NCBI GenBank assembly: GCA_965228615.1
Contig: CBDDHT010000003.1
Coordinates: 744,001 to 808,000, forward strand
Reading direction: 5' to 3'
DNA from: CBDDHT01 sp965228615
GTDB lineage: Bacteria; Pseudomonadota; Alphaproteobacteria; Rhizobiales; Methyloligellaceae
DNA: 64,000 nt
Both the position numbers and the translations under genes were made by a program. Positions within the stretch are counted from its first letter, which is position 1. The number at the start of each line of letters is the position of its first letter. The notes under the pieces were generated by a model. It did not search any database. It worked only from the letters and a program-made list of their open reading frames with translations, and was not told the DNA's origin. Below are positions 8,864 through 17,511 of this stretch, in pieces.

Positions 8864-9715
8864 ATGTCACGCATCGTGTATGTCAATGGCGCCTATGTGC
8901 CGGAAGAAGAAGCCAAAGTTTCGATTTTTGATCGCGCGTTCCTGTTCGGAGACGGCGTCTATGAGGTTACGGCGGTTCTTGGAGGGAAGTTCGTTGATTT
9001 TCCGCCCCATCTGAAGCGCCTGCGCCGTTCGCTCGGCGAACTCGAGATGGCGAGCCCTCTTGACGATGCCGGCATCGAAGACATGCACCGCGAACTCATG
9101 ACCCGTAACTCCATCACCGATGGACTGATCTACATGCAGGTCACACGCGGATCGGCTGAGCGGGACTTTCCTTTTCCTAAAGACATCAAGCCGACGCTTA
9201 TCGCCTTCACGCAAGAGAAAGATGTCGCCAACTCACCCTACGCTGAAACGGGCGTTCCTGTCGTTACGATCCCGGACATTCGCTGGCAGCGCCGGGACAT
9301 CAAATCGACAGCCCTTCTTGCACAATGCATCGGCAAGGAAGCAGCCAAAAAACAAGGAGCCTACGAGGCGTGGATGGTCGAAGACGGTTTTGTAACCGAA
9401 GGCACGTCGTCGTCCTCTTTTATCGTCACTGGCGATAACGTCATCATTACGCGGCCCTTGTCGAACGCCATTCTGCCGGGCGTGACCCGACGCTCGATCC
9501 TCCGCCTTGCCGAAACGACGGATGTCACTGTGGAAGAGCGCAATTTTACCGTGGATGAAGCAAAGCAGGCATCGGAGGCCTTCCTGACCAGCGCGTCTTC
9601 GTTCGTGCTGCCGATCGTCGAGATTGACGGCGTCGAGATCGGCGATGGAAAACCAGGACTGGTCGCGACTCAATTGCGAAAAATCTATATCGAGGAGGCA
9701 CGAAAGGGTTCGTAG
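8864..9715 (+). CDS. dat: D-amino-acid aminotransferase (fold type IV)
   Basis: This 283-residue PLP enzyme of fold type IV transfers the amino group of D-amino acids to a 2-oxo acid. The features seen are the FGDGVYEV segment (residues 28-35), the likely Schiff-base lysine in DIKSTALL (Lys147), the glutamate that holds the pyridine nitrogen in VTEGTSSS (Glu179) and the cofactor phosphate-binding LPGVTRRSIL. The start at 8864 is chosen because GAGGA lies seven bases upstream; an upstream in-frame start adds 21 residues not seen in the family. It shares a divergent region with the TRAP operon and converges on the LysR gene. Branched-chain aminotransferase or aminodeoxychorismate lyase are relatives, but motif spacing fits D-amino-acid transaminase better. 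Confidence 0.85.
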   Translation: MSRIVYVNGAYVPEEEAKVSIFDRAFLFGDGVYEVTAVLGGKFVDFPPHLKRLRRSLGELEMASPLDDAGIEDMHRELMTRNSITDGLIYMQVTRGSAERDFPFPKDIKPTLIAFTQEKDVANSPYAETGVPVVTIPDIRWQRRDIKSTALLAQCIGKEAAKKQGAYEAWMVEDGFVTEGTSSSSFIVTGDNVIITRPLSNAILPGVTRRSILRLAETTDVTVEERNFTVDEAKQASEAFLTSASSFVLPIVEIDGVEIGDGKPGLVATQLRKIYIEEARKGS

Positions 9716-9731
9716 CGAATAGGTGCTGGTC

Positions 9732-9756
9732 CGGTGAGTTCTTTTTGTGCTCACCG
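9732..9756. terminator. Possible convergent terminator
   Basis: CGGTGAG at 9732-9738 pairs with CTCACCG at 9750-9756. The T-run lies in the 11-nt loop and not after the stem. The structure overlaps the stop of the LysR gene, between it and the aminotransferase. It is weak evidence for a terminator. Confidence 0.35.
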
Positions 9757-10677
9757 ACCGATGTCTTGGAAGAAAGACAGAATCCGCAAGCCGGAATCAT
9801 CCAACCGCGCGGGCGCTGCGAACAAGGACAAGGAGAGTTCGGCGTACCAATTCTCGTCGCCAGCCTGCACGAGCTGGCCTGATTCCAAAGCTTCCCTGGC
9901 CGAGCTTTCAGACAACCATGAGACACCTAGTCCCTGTAATGTAAGGCTCTTTAACGCTTCAGCAAACGCATCAAGATGCCGAACTTCCAAGGCGGCCATC
10001 TTTCCGGCCAGCGTATGGTCCACGACAGCTCTGAGGAATGCCCCCTTGGCATAGGCGAGATAAGGTATCTTGCGCGCACTGCGACCGGGAAGAGCCCATT
10101 TCGGCTTGCCGCTCTCATCAGGAACGACGACAGGTATGAAGCGCTCAACGCCGAGGTCGACACGCTCATACTCTTTTTCATCCAGAGTGAGCGGCACATG
10201 CCTATGGCGATAGCACATTAGGAATTCGCAATCTCCCTCCGACAAGAGTTGGCAGCATGTGTGCAGATTGTCCGATACGACGCGGGTCCTCAACGTCGGA
10301 TCCGCAGCTTCGAGCTGCATAAGATAGGGCGAAAGGTGGGTAATCGAGACGGAGTGAGGCGATACAAAACTATGGAACTTGAGCCCGCCTCGGTCGAGTG
10401 CCCGCAAATGATCACGGTTGCGAAGGAGCGCCAGCAGGGTCTCTTTTGCAACGGGAAGGAATTCTTCGCCCGCTTCGGAGAGTTTGACCGGATATGTCGA
10501 CCGGTCGATGAGCGGCGTCCCGGCCCAGATCTCTAGAGCCTGAATGCGTCGCGAGAACGCGGATTGCGTGACATTTCGCTCTTGCGCGGCACGTGTAAAA
10601 TTCAGTGTCCGGGCCAAGCAGGCAAAGTCTTCCAGCCAGGTCGTATCCAAATCCAGGATCCCCAATTGCTCAGTCAT
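9751..10677 (-). CDS. LysR-family regulator, HypT/YjiE-like
   Basis: This 308-residue regulator has an N-terminal winged helix-turn-helix (NFTRAAQERNVTQSAFSRRI, near residues 26-45) and a LysR ligand-binding domain. The opening LDTTWLEDFACLARTLNF and the ALEIWAGTPLIDR linker resemble the HypT/YjiE subgroup from memory; this is a family-level impression. It is divergent from the desulfhydrase/lyase gene and convergent with the aminotransferase. It is therefore the likely local regulator of the second TRAP operon and perhaps the aminotransferase. Confidence 0.88.
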   Translation of the reverse strand: MTEQLGILDLDTTWLEDFACLARTLNFTRAAQERNVTQSAFSRRIQALEIWAGTPLIDRSTYPVKLSEAGEEFLPVAKETLLALLRNRDHLRALDRGGLKFHSFVSPHSVSITHLSPYLMQLEAADPTLRTRVVSDNLHTCCQLLSEGDCEFLMCYRHRHVPLTLDEKEYERVDLGVERFIPVVVPDESGKPKWALPGRSARKIPYLAYAKGAFLRAVVDHTLAGKMAALEVRHLDAFAEALKSLTLQGLGVSWLSESSAREALESGQLVQAGDENWYAELSLSLFAAPARLDDSGLRILSFFQDIGR

Positions 10678-10827
10678 CCTAAGCCTGCAACGTCAAACTA
10701 TGCAAATATCGAATGATTCAATTGGGACATAGCATTGTACATGATTGAGGTGGAATCCTAGGCTTTCTCCAATGATCTTCTGCCATCCGGGATCCCTGGA
10801 TCTGGCAGCCAATTGGAGGATAGTTTC

Positions 10828-11838
10828 GTGGATCTGTCGCGATTCAAGCGGGTGACGCTTGGACATTTTCCCACACCGTTCGAGCATCTTGAGAATCTGA
10901 CCAGGTTCCTTGGCGGCCCTCAAATCTACATCAAACGGGATGACTGCACTGGCCTGGCAACAGGTGGCAACAAGACGCGAAAGCTCGAATATCTCGTTGC
11001 CGACGCCCGGGAAAAAGGCGCCGACACATTCGTGACGCAGGGAGCAACGCAGTCAAACCACGTCAGACAGACTGCCGCTGCAGCACGGCGTTTCGGCATG
11101 GAAACCTACGCATTGCTGGAGCGCCGTGTAACGAACATGGGCGACGACTATGAAAGCGCTGGCAACGTCCTGCTGGATGATCTCTTTCACTGCCACTACG
11201 AGTTTCGCCCGGAAGGTCTCGACATGAATGCCGAGGCAGAGGCTTTTGGCAACACGTTGGAGGCCAAAGGTCTCAAGCCGTATGTTATCCCAGGTGGCGG
11301 ATCCAATCCGGTCGGCGCGCTCGGATATGTTCAATGCGCAGCAGAGATCGTTCAACAAGCGGACGCACGCGACCTAAAGATCGATCGGATCGTGCATGCC
11401 ACAGGAAGTGCTGGAACGCAGGCTGGGCTGGTTGCAGGGCTTTATGCACTTGGACTCGATATCGAAGTCGTTGGGATTTCCGTACGGGCGCCTCGCACCA
11501 CACAGATTGCGAACGTCCATGCGCTCACCTGTCGGACATTGGATCTGCTCGGTTGTGACACTAAACCTGACGCAGACCACATCACCGTCTACGATGGGTA
11601 CGTTGGCCCCGGTTACGGACAGCCAACGGATGAAATGGTGGAAGGGATCACAACATTGGCCTCGCAAGAGGCCATTCTACTCGACCCTGTCTACTCCGGC
11701 AAAGGAATGGCCGGTCTGATGGGACTCGTTCGAGACGGTACATTGAACCAAGACGAGAACGTCGTCTTTCTGCATACTGGCGGATCGGCAGCCCTTTTTG
11801 CCTATCAGCATCTTTTTTCTCGGCAACAAGCCGCGTGA
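10828..11838 (+). CDS. D-cysteine desulfhydrase / L-cysteate sulfo-lyase family
   Basis: This 336-residue PLP-dependent enzyme of fold type II belongs to the ACC deaminase / D-cysteine desulfhydrase group. The PLP lysine lies in GLATGGNKTRKLEYL (Lys49), followed by TQGATQSNHVRQTA and the phosphate loop HATGSAGTQAGLVAGL. Family members release pyruvate, ammonia and sulfide from D-cysteine, or sulfite from L-cysteate (CuyA). I choose the GTG at 10828, with GGAGGA seven bases upstream, over a TTG at 10813. The TRAP operon follows 53 bases later on the same strand, so a substrate imported by that transporter is a reasonable guess. Sequence alone does not separate D-cysteine from L-cysteate activity. 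Confidence 0.85.
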   Translation: MDLSRFKRVTLGHFPTPFEHLENLTRFLGGPQIYIKRDDCTGLATGGNKTRKLEYLVADAREKGADTFVTQGATQSNHVRQTAAAARRFGMETYALLERRVTNMGDDYESAGNVLLDDLFHCHYEFRPEGLDMNAEAEAFGNTLEAKGLKPYVIPGGGSNPVGALGYVQCAAEIVQQADARDLKIDRIVHATGSAGTQAGLVAGLYALGLDIEVVGISVRAPRTTQIANVHALTCRTLDLLGCDTKPDADHITVYDGYVGPGYGQPTDEMVEGITTLASQEAILLDPVYSGKGMAGLMGLVRDGTLNQDENVVFLHTGGSAALFAYQHLFSRQQAA

Positions 11839-11891
11839 ACCTGACACCCCATTGCCTGAGGGGCGGCGGGGTCAACTCTGGGAGGAGCATC

Positions 11892-12890
11892 ATGAAATCA
11901 AAAGCTTGGAAAATGCTGGCCATCGCCGTATCGGCGCTTGGCATTGGCGCAGTTGGACATGCGGCATCAGCAGCAACGACCATCCGCTTGTCCACCTACG
12001 TCAATGAAATCGATATTCGGTATAAGGGCTTTCAGAAATTCGCCGAATTGGTTGCGGCAAAAACAAAAGGCCGCGTGAAAGTCGAGATCTTTCCGTCTGC
12101 AACACTGCATGGCTGGAGCGAAGGCGTCGACGCGGTCCAGGGCGGCGTTTCCGATATCAGCTGGATCCCTGCCGACAAGCGATTGGCCTGCTACCGCGTT
12201 ACCTCGCTCTACCCGGTTGCTATCGACCTCAAGGGGCAAATCGAACTCGATGCCGGCTATACAAAGTTGATTTCACCAGAGGCAGGCAAGGTCAATCTGA
12301 TTCCGGTGATCAATTCCAACTATTCCTATGACCAGGAATGGTGGTTCGAGGAGCGCGTTGCCGAACTTGGCAAACTTGATGGCAAGCTCGTCCGGTCGAT
12401 CGGGCCGCTGGTTTCGATGATGATCGAGACATGGGGTGGAAAGCCGGTTTTCGTAGCACCGAAAGAAGTCTTCCAGTCAGCCGAACGCGGCGTGGTCGAC
12501 GGCATCAATATGGGCGTTGCAACTTACAGTTCCTGGAAGCTTTGGAGCGTCATGCCCTATATGGTCAACGCGAATCTGTTCTATGGCAACATCCAGTACA
12601 TGATGAACAAGAGCAAATTCGATAGCTTGTCGCCTGAGGATCAGAAAGCTGTCCTCGCTGCCGGCAAGGAAGCCGAAGTCTGGCTGAAACCCAAATACGA
12701 GTCCTGGGTCGACGAACGCGTCGGCAATGCCGTCATGAAGGGCGGCGGAGCCGCGGTTTCGATTCCCAAGGAACAACGCATGGCTCTGATCAATTCCGTT
12801 CAAAGCAAATGGGACAAGCAGGTTGAAGCCGCCTGTGGTGCCGATCTGGCCGGGAAGATCAAAGCGCTGTTCGCAAAATACGCGCCGTAA
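11892..12890 (+). CDS. TRAP substrate-binding protein (DctP-like), second system
   Basis: This 332-residue periplasmic binding protein has a signal peptide (MLAIAVSALGIGAVGHAASA) and a DctP fold. The segments FPSATLHGWSEGVDAVQGG and FQSAERGVVDGINMG are family-typical. The start ATG at 11892 follows GGAGGAG. It is the first gene of a second complete TRAP operon and lies just downstream of the PLP lyase gene. It is clearly different from the first binding protein in the window, so the two systems probably take different substrates. Confidence 0.92.
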   Translation: MKSKAWKMLAIAVSALGIGAVGHAASAATTIRLSTYVNEIDIRYKGFQKFAELVAAKTKGRVKVEIFPSATLHGWSEGVDAVQGGVSDISWIPADKRLACYRVTSLYPVAIDLKGQIELDAGYTKLISPEAGKVNLIPVINSNYSYDQEWWFEERVAELGKLDGKLVRSIGPLVSMMIETWGGKPVFVAPKEVFQSAERGVVDGINMGVATYSSWKLWSVMPYMVNANLFYGNIQYMMNKSKFDSLSPEDQKAVLAAGKEAEVWLKPKYESWVDERVGNAVMKGGGAAVSIPKEQRMALINSVQSKWDKQVEAACGADLAGKIKALFAKYAP

Positions 12891-12905
12891 CCGAGGCAAT
12901 TATTA

Positions 12906-12938
12906 ACCGGAGTCTGGGTCCCAGACCCAGACTCCGGT
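12906..12938 (+). promoter_or_regulatory. Strong hairpin between dctP and dctQ, second system
   Basis: A perfect 14-bp inverted repeat, ACCGGAGTCTGGGT (12906-12919) and ACCCAGACTCCGGT (12925-12938), has a 5-nt loop. It starts 16 bases after the dctP stop. No T-run follows. Because GTCTGGG-T-CCCAGAC is also self-complementary at its centre, an alternative shorter fold is possible. It likely stabilises the dctP message or attenuates dctQM. Confidence 0.7.
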
Positions 12939-13120
12939 CCCGACGCGGCATCGTGCGCCACATCGGTTTTCTTCGGGATATGCCAGAGCAATCTGTGCCA
13001 AACCGGGCACAGAACTTCTGCTCTAGGACGCTAGGATCGATCACCGAATTCCACTCTCCATCGGAGTTGAACGCGTACGGTTCGGTCTCGTCCTACAACG
13101 CGGGAAAGCGCAGGCCGGAT

Positions 13121-13639
13121 ATGATCAAAACAATGCAAAGCCTATGCGCCAAGTGTGAGGTCGCCGTCGTCTGGCTGGCCGGGTTTGGCGCGCTGATTGT
13201 CCTCATCCAGATGGTCTGGATCAGCTACGGGGTCATGATGCGATACATCTTCGACTCACCGGACGGAACGGTCACCGAGGCCACGGCCCTTCTGTTGTTC
13301 CCCGTAGCATTCGCCGGCCTCGCCTACGCGCTCAAGGAAGACGCATACCCCAAGGTCACGATGCTGACCGATCTGTTGCCGGCCAAGCTTCGCCATGCCG
13401 TTGAGATCTTGAATTTGGCGCTGATGCTCGGCATCGGCGGTTTCTTTGCTCTGGCTGCCGTTGACGCCACCATGCGCTCATTCGGCTCCGGCGCGGCTTC
13501 GGAAATCCTCCTTTGGCCACGCTACATTTTTTGGGCACCGGGCGCTTTCGCTCTGGTGCTGTTCGCCCTCTATGCCGTGTTGCGACTGCTCTTGCTGATT
13601 GCACGCGGTCCAGATGGCGCCGAAGCAACCGAGCAATAG
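13121..13639 (+). CDS. TRAP transporter small permease (DctQ-like), second system
   Basis: This 172-residue protein has four membrane helices (for example AVVWLAGFGALIVLIQMVWI at the start) and the DctQ pattern of a charged loop after helix two (ALKEDAYPKVTMLTDLLPAK). I take the ATG at 13121 because the helix-rich family sequence begins there; its ribosome binding site is weak and the upstream residues look non-coding. It pairs with the DctM gene 12 bases downstream. The 230-bp stretch before it holds the hairpin described separately. Confidence 0.88.
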   Translation: MIKTMQSLCAKCEVAVVWLAGFGALIVLIQMVWISYGVMMRYIFDSPDGTVTEATALLLFPVAFAGLAYALKEDAYPKVTMLTDLLPAKLRHAVEILNLALMLGIGGFFALAAVDATMRSFGSGAASEILLWPRYIFWAPGAFALVLFALYAVLRLLLLIARGPDGAEATEQ

Positions 13640-13651
13640 GGGGTATTGGAT

Positions 13652-14953
13652 ATGGAATGGTATGAAGTCGGACTGGGACTCCTTGGCCTTCTGATGTTCT
13701 TCATCGCGATCGGCTTGCCGATCCCCTTCGCGCTTGGTGCGGCATCACTGCCGTTTCTTTGGAACATACAAGGGTTCTCGACCTCTCTCGTAAGCAGTGA
13801 ACTCAAGCTATGGGGGGTCTGGATCGACTATATTCTTCTTGCAGTTCCCTTGTTCGTGTTCCTTGGGGAATTGATCGGACGATCGAACATCGGCCCCAAT
13901 CTCTATCAGCTCATGCATGAACGTGTTCGTGTTCGCGGTTCGGCAGCCTATGGCAGTATCGGAGCCTGTGCCGGTTTCGGCGCCGTTTGTGGTTCGTCAA
14001 TGGTGGGCTCCCTGACGATTGGTGGCGTCGCTCTGCCGGAAATGATCAAACTTGGATACGACCGCCGTCTGTCCAGCGGCGTACTGGCCGCCGGCGGAAC
14101 ACTAAGCGTTCTGATTCCACCGAGCCTCATATTGCTGTTTTACGGCATCGTTACCGATCAATCGATCGGAGAACTATTCATTGCGGGCGTTATTCCAGGT
14201 CTTTTGCTGGTCACCATGTTCGTCGTCGTTGTGTTTACCTGGAGCCGGCTGCGACCATCCCATGTGCCATCATCTGAAAAGGTTGCAGGACTGCGTTTGC
14301 GTGATTTTTTGGTGACAGTCGGCCCCATCGCACTGATCGGGTTTGTCATCACCGTTTCGATCTATGCAGGCATCGCGACGCCAACCGAGGCGGCAGGCGT
14401 TGCGGCACTGCTGACAGTCATCCTTGCCTTTGGGGTTGGCGGGCTGAAGTGGGATGGATTTCGCGATGCCCTGTTCGCGACTATGCGGACCATGGGTTAT
14501 CTCGGCCTTCTCCTTTCGGCAGGCGTCCTGTTCGGATTCGTTCTGACCTACTACCGGGTTCCGCAGCAATTCACAGAGCTGTTCATATCCTTCGAGCTGT
14601 CGCCGTATCTTGTCCTGGCAATCGTTCTGACCTTCTACATCGTCCTTGGAATGTTCCTGGAGCCGGTGTCGATGACCTTCATTACGTTGCCGACGATCTT
14701 CCCGCTTATGCATGCTGCCGGTTTTGATCTCATTTGGTTCGGCGTTGTCTACACCATAACCATGGAGATCGCGGTTCTCACGCCACCGGTTGGACTCAAT
14801 CTCTATGTCATACAGGGAATAGGGCGCGGATCTGTGAGTATAGGGGACGTGATCATGGGCTGCCTGCCCTTTATCGGAGCTCTCGTGCTTCTGATTGCTG
14901 CAATGATCGCGTTTCCAGACATCGCACTGTGGTTGCCGGCAGCCATGCGATAA
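13652..14953 (+). CDS. TRAP transporter large permease (DctM-like), second system
   Basis: This 433-residue permease has about twelve membrane segments, with the family motifs LAAGGTLSVLIPPSLILL and IATPTEAAGVAAL. It is the translocating subunit of the second TRAP transporter. The ATG at 13652 has AGGGGG eight bases upstream, better than the in-frame TTG at 13646. It is the last gene of the operon and is followed by a long perfect hairpin. Confidence 0.95.
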   Translation: MEWYEVGLGLLGLLMFFIAIGLPIPFALGAASLPFLWNIQGFSTSLVSSELKLWGVWIDYILLAVPLFVFLGELIGRSNIGPNLYQLMHERVRVRGSAAYGSIGACAGFGAVCGSSMVGSLTIGGVALPEMIKLGYDRRLSSGVLAAGGTLSVLIPPSLILLFYGIVTDQSIGELFIAGVIPGLLLVTMFVVVVFTWSRLRPSHVPSSEKVAGLRLRDFLVTVGPIALIGFVITVSIYAGIATPTEAAGVAALLTVILAFGVGGLKWDGFRDALFATMRTMGYLGLLLSAGVLFGFVLTYYRVPQQFTELFISFELSPYLVLAIVLTFYIVLGMFLEPVSMTFITLPTIFPLMHAAGFDLIWFGVVYTITMEIAVLTPPVGLNLYVIQGIGRGSVSIGDVIMGCLPFIGALVLLIAAMIAFPDIALWLPAAMR

Positions 14954-14984
14954 GGGCTGCAGTTTCGACCAGACTTCTGAACGA

Positions 14985-15017
14985 GAGCTCCGATCTGACG
15001 GGTTCAGATCGGAGCTC
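14985..15017. terminator. Bidirectional terminator hairpin
   Basis: A perfect 14-bp stem, GAGCTCCGATCTGA (14985-14998) with TCAGATCGGAGCTC (15004-15017), has a 5-nt loop. It lies between the convergent dctM and Glyoxalase_8-type genes, 32 bases after one stop and 11 bases after the other. The U-run is poor (ACTTTG on the plus side), but position and stability fit a shared terminator. Confidence 0.75.
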
Positions 15018-15028
15018 ACTTTGAAGCG

Positions 15029-15469
15029 TTATACTTCCAATTGCATGTGCGGACGGCCGTCGGACGTCTTCTCGGCGGTCCTGCCTGATCGATCGATGGT
15101 ACAGGTCACGCGCTGCCGGAAAGCCGAGAAGCTGTCGAAGGTCACGACATCGACCGGCTCATCGAACTGGAAGGTGACGCGAAACCGATCCGGCGCCGTC
15201 AATGCCGCGATAGCGATAACCTCCCCTTTGAAAGGTTGACCGAGATAACGGCCACGAACTTCGGCACCCAACGCAACCGGACTGGGCGCCGGTCGATTGC
15301 CGATTGCAGCGTGCAAGGTATTCCAATCCCTGTAGCCATATTGATTGGCCAGTAACTCCAGGGACTTGCTGTGGCTAATGCTTGTTCCATCCGACGCGAG
15401 ACGCACGCGCAGGCGTTTGGCCTGGTCTTTCAGGTCCTGAAGTGCGGGAAGCTGGAGCGATGTATTCAT
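15029..15469 (-). CDS. Glyoxalase_8-type domain protein, function unknown
   Basis: This 146-residue protein begins with a helical domain (LKDQAKRLRVRLASDG, then ISHSKSLELLANQYGYRDW and NTLHAAI, to about residue 58). That pattern is found in proteins annotated as glyoxalase-superfamily or as a small stand-alone domain. The second half is a beta-rich segment (GRYLGQPFKGEVIAI ... VTFQFDEPVDVVTFDSF) that I cannot assign. No metal-binding glyoxalase residues are evident. It is probably a monocistronic cytoplasmic protein facing the end of the TRAP operon. Confidence 0.7.
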   Translation of the reverse strand: MNTSLQLPALQDLKDQAKRLRVRLASDGTSISHSKSLELLANQYGYRDWNTLHAAIGNRPAPSPVALGAEVRGRYLGQPFKGEVIAIAALTAPDRFRVTFQFDEPVDVVTFDSFSAFRQRVTCTIDRSGRTAEKTSDGRPHMQLEV

Positions 15470-15701
15470 TGGATTGCCTCATGCAGTGTCTGCATGCGGG
15501 AGTGAGACGGTGCTCGCATTGCCATCGGCCCGCATGTCACGTGCATTGGCGGATCGAATTCTGGACGGGGCTTCACCAAGGCATTCGCCAGCGAGCGGCA
15601 GGGGCCCGTTCCCTGGCCCCTAAATGGGTGGTCAACCTGCCATTGTCAATCCGAAGTATCGAGCGCTACGCTATCGCATGCGCCATAGACGGCTGCTTAA
15701 A

Positions 15702-15808
15702 CTAGAGTAACGTGCGTTTAGTCGGACGCGCTCAAGTTGCTCTAGCAGTTTAGCATCGATCAACTTTTCTGCGCTTAGTCGAATCCGATTTAGCGCAGGT
15801 TGATCTAG
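15702..15808 (+). repeat. Double-hairpin dispersed repeat, copy 1 (107 bp)
   Basis: This 107-bp unit begins and ends with CTAG and contains two successive stem-loops: an outer CTAGAG...CTCTAG hairpin around 15702-15745 and a second with GATCAAC / GTTGATC outer arms and CTGCGC / GCGCAG inner arms. A same-length copy at 32681-32787 differs at about 17 positions by my hand count, and a deleted copy lies inverted at 22777-22845. It sits 31 bases before the ATG of the caspase-like gene. The rest of the gap 15470-15701 shows nothing I recognise. Confidence 0.8.
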
Positions 15809-15839
15809 TATGCTATTTGCTGGCCACGGGGAGAGAGAG

Positions 15840-17147
15840 ATGCGCATCTCCATGTTTGCGATGCTAATCGTTTTGGCATTCTGCAACGCACAAACATCTG
15901 GCGCCTTTGCCGCCAAACGGATTGCTCTGGTCGTTGGCATCAATGCTTACGCCCATCTCCCTGCGCAAGAACAGCTCTTGAATGCGATCAACGACGCCAA
16001 GTCCGTTCGCAGCGCACTTAAGACCCTGAAGTTCGAAGTGCTCTATGGCGAGAATCTCAGTCGGGAAGCTTTTGTCGACAAGCTTTTCGACTTCACAAGC
16101 CGCATATCCGCTGGCGACACTGCCTTGTTCTTTTATGCGGGACATGGCGTCGGCATCAAAGGCGGAAACTATTTTCTTCCAGCAGATATCAAACCTCCTC
16201 AATCGTCACGCCGTTTGGAAGAGGACCGCATCATCGCCAAATCGGTTAGTGAACTTGCTGTCCTCAACAATATGAAGGCGGCAGGCGCGCGTGTAGCCAT
16301 CGCCGTTCTCGATGCCTGCCGAAACAATCCCCTCGCATCGCCAGGTGGCCGGTCTCTTGGCGGCAGCCGCGGCTTTACGCGGATATCCCCGCCGAGCGGC
16401 GTCTTCTCCATCTATTCCGCAGGATTTAATCAACGCGCGCTCGACCGGCTGCCAGGCGAAGGGAGCAATGTGAATTCCGTCTTCACAAGGGTCTTCGTGA
16501 AAGCCCTGAGAACACCCAACCTCACTCTCTATGAGCTGGCCCGCGCCACACGACGAGGCGTGGTCGCACTCGCCCGCTCGGCCGGGCATGAACAAGTCCC
16601 TGCCATCTACGACCAGGTGGTTGGGGATGCGATTTATCTCGCTGGCAAGGGCACGAAAAGAATATCAGAGACCGCACGGCCGGACCTCAATACGCCGCTC
16701 AGGCCCTCTCCGAGTCCGGCAGCCGAGGCCTGGAACGCTGTCAAAGACACCACCAGAGCGAGTGACCTCGAGGCATTCATCGAAGCGTTTCCCGACAGCT
16801 TCTACGCAAAATTGGCCCGGCCTCGTCTACGGCACCTCAAAGGCAAGACACACGCAAGCCTCAAACCGGCGACGGAAATTCGCGCCCGGCATATTCTCGT
16901 CAAGACGCAGGCCGACGCCCGTGCCGTCATCCAGCGCCTAAGACGCGGGGAAGATTTCGCCGCGGTGGCGAAAGAAATGTCGACAGGTCCAAGCGGCCCG
17001 AAAGGCGGTGAACTTGGCTATTTCCGCAAGGGCCAGATGGTCAAACCATTCGAGGCAGCAGCATTCGCACTCGCCAAGGGTGAGGTATCCGGCCCGGTAC
17101 GCACCCGATTCGGCTGGCATGTAATCAAGATCGAGGATCGCCGCTGA
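15840..17147 (+). CDS. Secreted caspase-like (peptidase C14) protein fused to parvulin PPIase
   Basis: This 435-residue protein has three parts. There is a signal peptide (residues 1-24), then a caspase-like peptidase C14 domain (about 26-270) with the catalytic histidine in FFYAGHGVG (His102) and the catalytic cysteine in AVLDACRNNP (Cys160). The C-terminal parvulin/rotamase domain (about 349-435) has the ARHILVKT start, the GPKGGELGYF loop and the FGWHVIKI end. A linker with AEAWNAVKDTTRASDLEAFI resembles the region that follows caspase domains in many alphaproteobacteria. The ATG at 15840 lies within a GGGGAGAGAG purine tract. The fusion predicts a periplasmic protease-like enzyme with a folding or substrate-binding module. 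Both domains look intact; the combination is one I do not know as a standard architecture. Confidence 0.88.
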   Translation: MRISMFAMLIVLAFCNAQTSGAFAAKRIALVVGINAYAHLPAQEQLLNAINDAKSVRSALKTLKFEVLYGENLSREAFVDKLFDFTSRISAGDTALFFYAGHGVGIKGGNYFLPADIKPPQSSRRLEEDRIIAKSVSELAVLNNMKAAGARVAIAVLDACRNNPLASPGGRSLGGSRGFTRISPPSGVFSIYSAGFNQRALDRLPGEGSNVNSVFTRVFVKALRTPNLTLYELARATRRGVVALARSAGHEQVPAIYDQVVGDAIYLAGKGTKRISETARPDLNTPLRPSPSPAAEAWNAVKDTTRASDLEAFIEAFPDSFYAKLARPRLRHLKGKTHASLKPATEIRARHILVKTQADARAVIQRLRRGEDFAAVAKEMSTGPSGPKGGELGYFRKGQMVKPFEAAAFALAKGEVSGPVRTRFGWHVIKIEDRR

Positions 17148-17511
17148 AACTCACCAACAAGTTGAAGCAACCTATAATCTTGGGTCAACGGGCTCACTCT
17201 AAGGCAAGAACGCCCGATACGCATTCATGCACCGTGGGCAAAACCTGCTTTTCAACGAACCGATGCAAGCCCTCAAAACCGAATTTGAATTCCCGTTCAG
17301 CCATAGCGTGCTTTCGGCTGAGACCACGTTTTCGCAGTCGCTCAAGGCCTCCGGTCTTTGGGAGCCGCGGGCGAGTGACTGGGCGTTGCCCGACACCGAA
17401 GCGGTTTGCAGCTGTATCCCGGTCCTTGCTCACGACAATCAGGACGCAGGACTCCATATGCTTCTCTACAGCCACGACCTCCGAATTGCCGCGCGCGCTC
17501 CACAAGAATAA
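17148..17511. other. Gap without a supported gene
   Basis: This stretch of about 360 bp lies between the caspase-parvulin gene and the terminator of the leftward operon. Open frames of 94 and 103 codons occur on the two strands, but neither has a ribosome binding site or a recognisable protein. They overlap each other in antisense. I see nothing else in it. Confidence 0.4.

Noticed and set aside
15382..15705. Frame of 107 codons before the caspase-like gene
   Set aside because: Overlaps the Glyoxalase_8-type gene in antisense and has no start signal; the region also overlaps repeat copy 1.
17194..17511. Two antisense frames of 94 and 103 codons in the gap after the caspase-like gene
   Set aside because: No ribosome binding site, no recognisable family, and they overlap each other on opposite strands.
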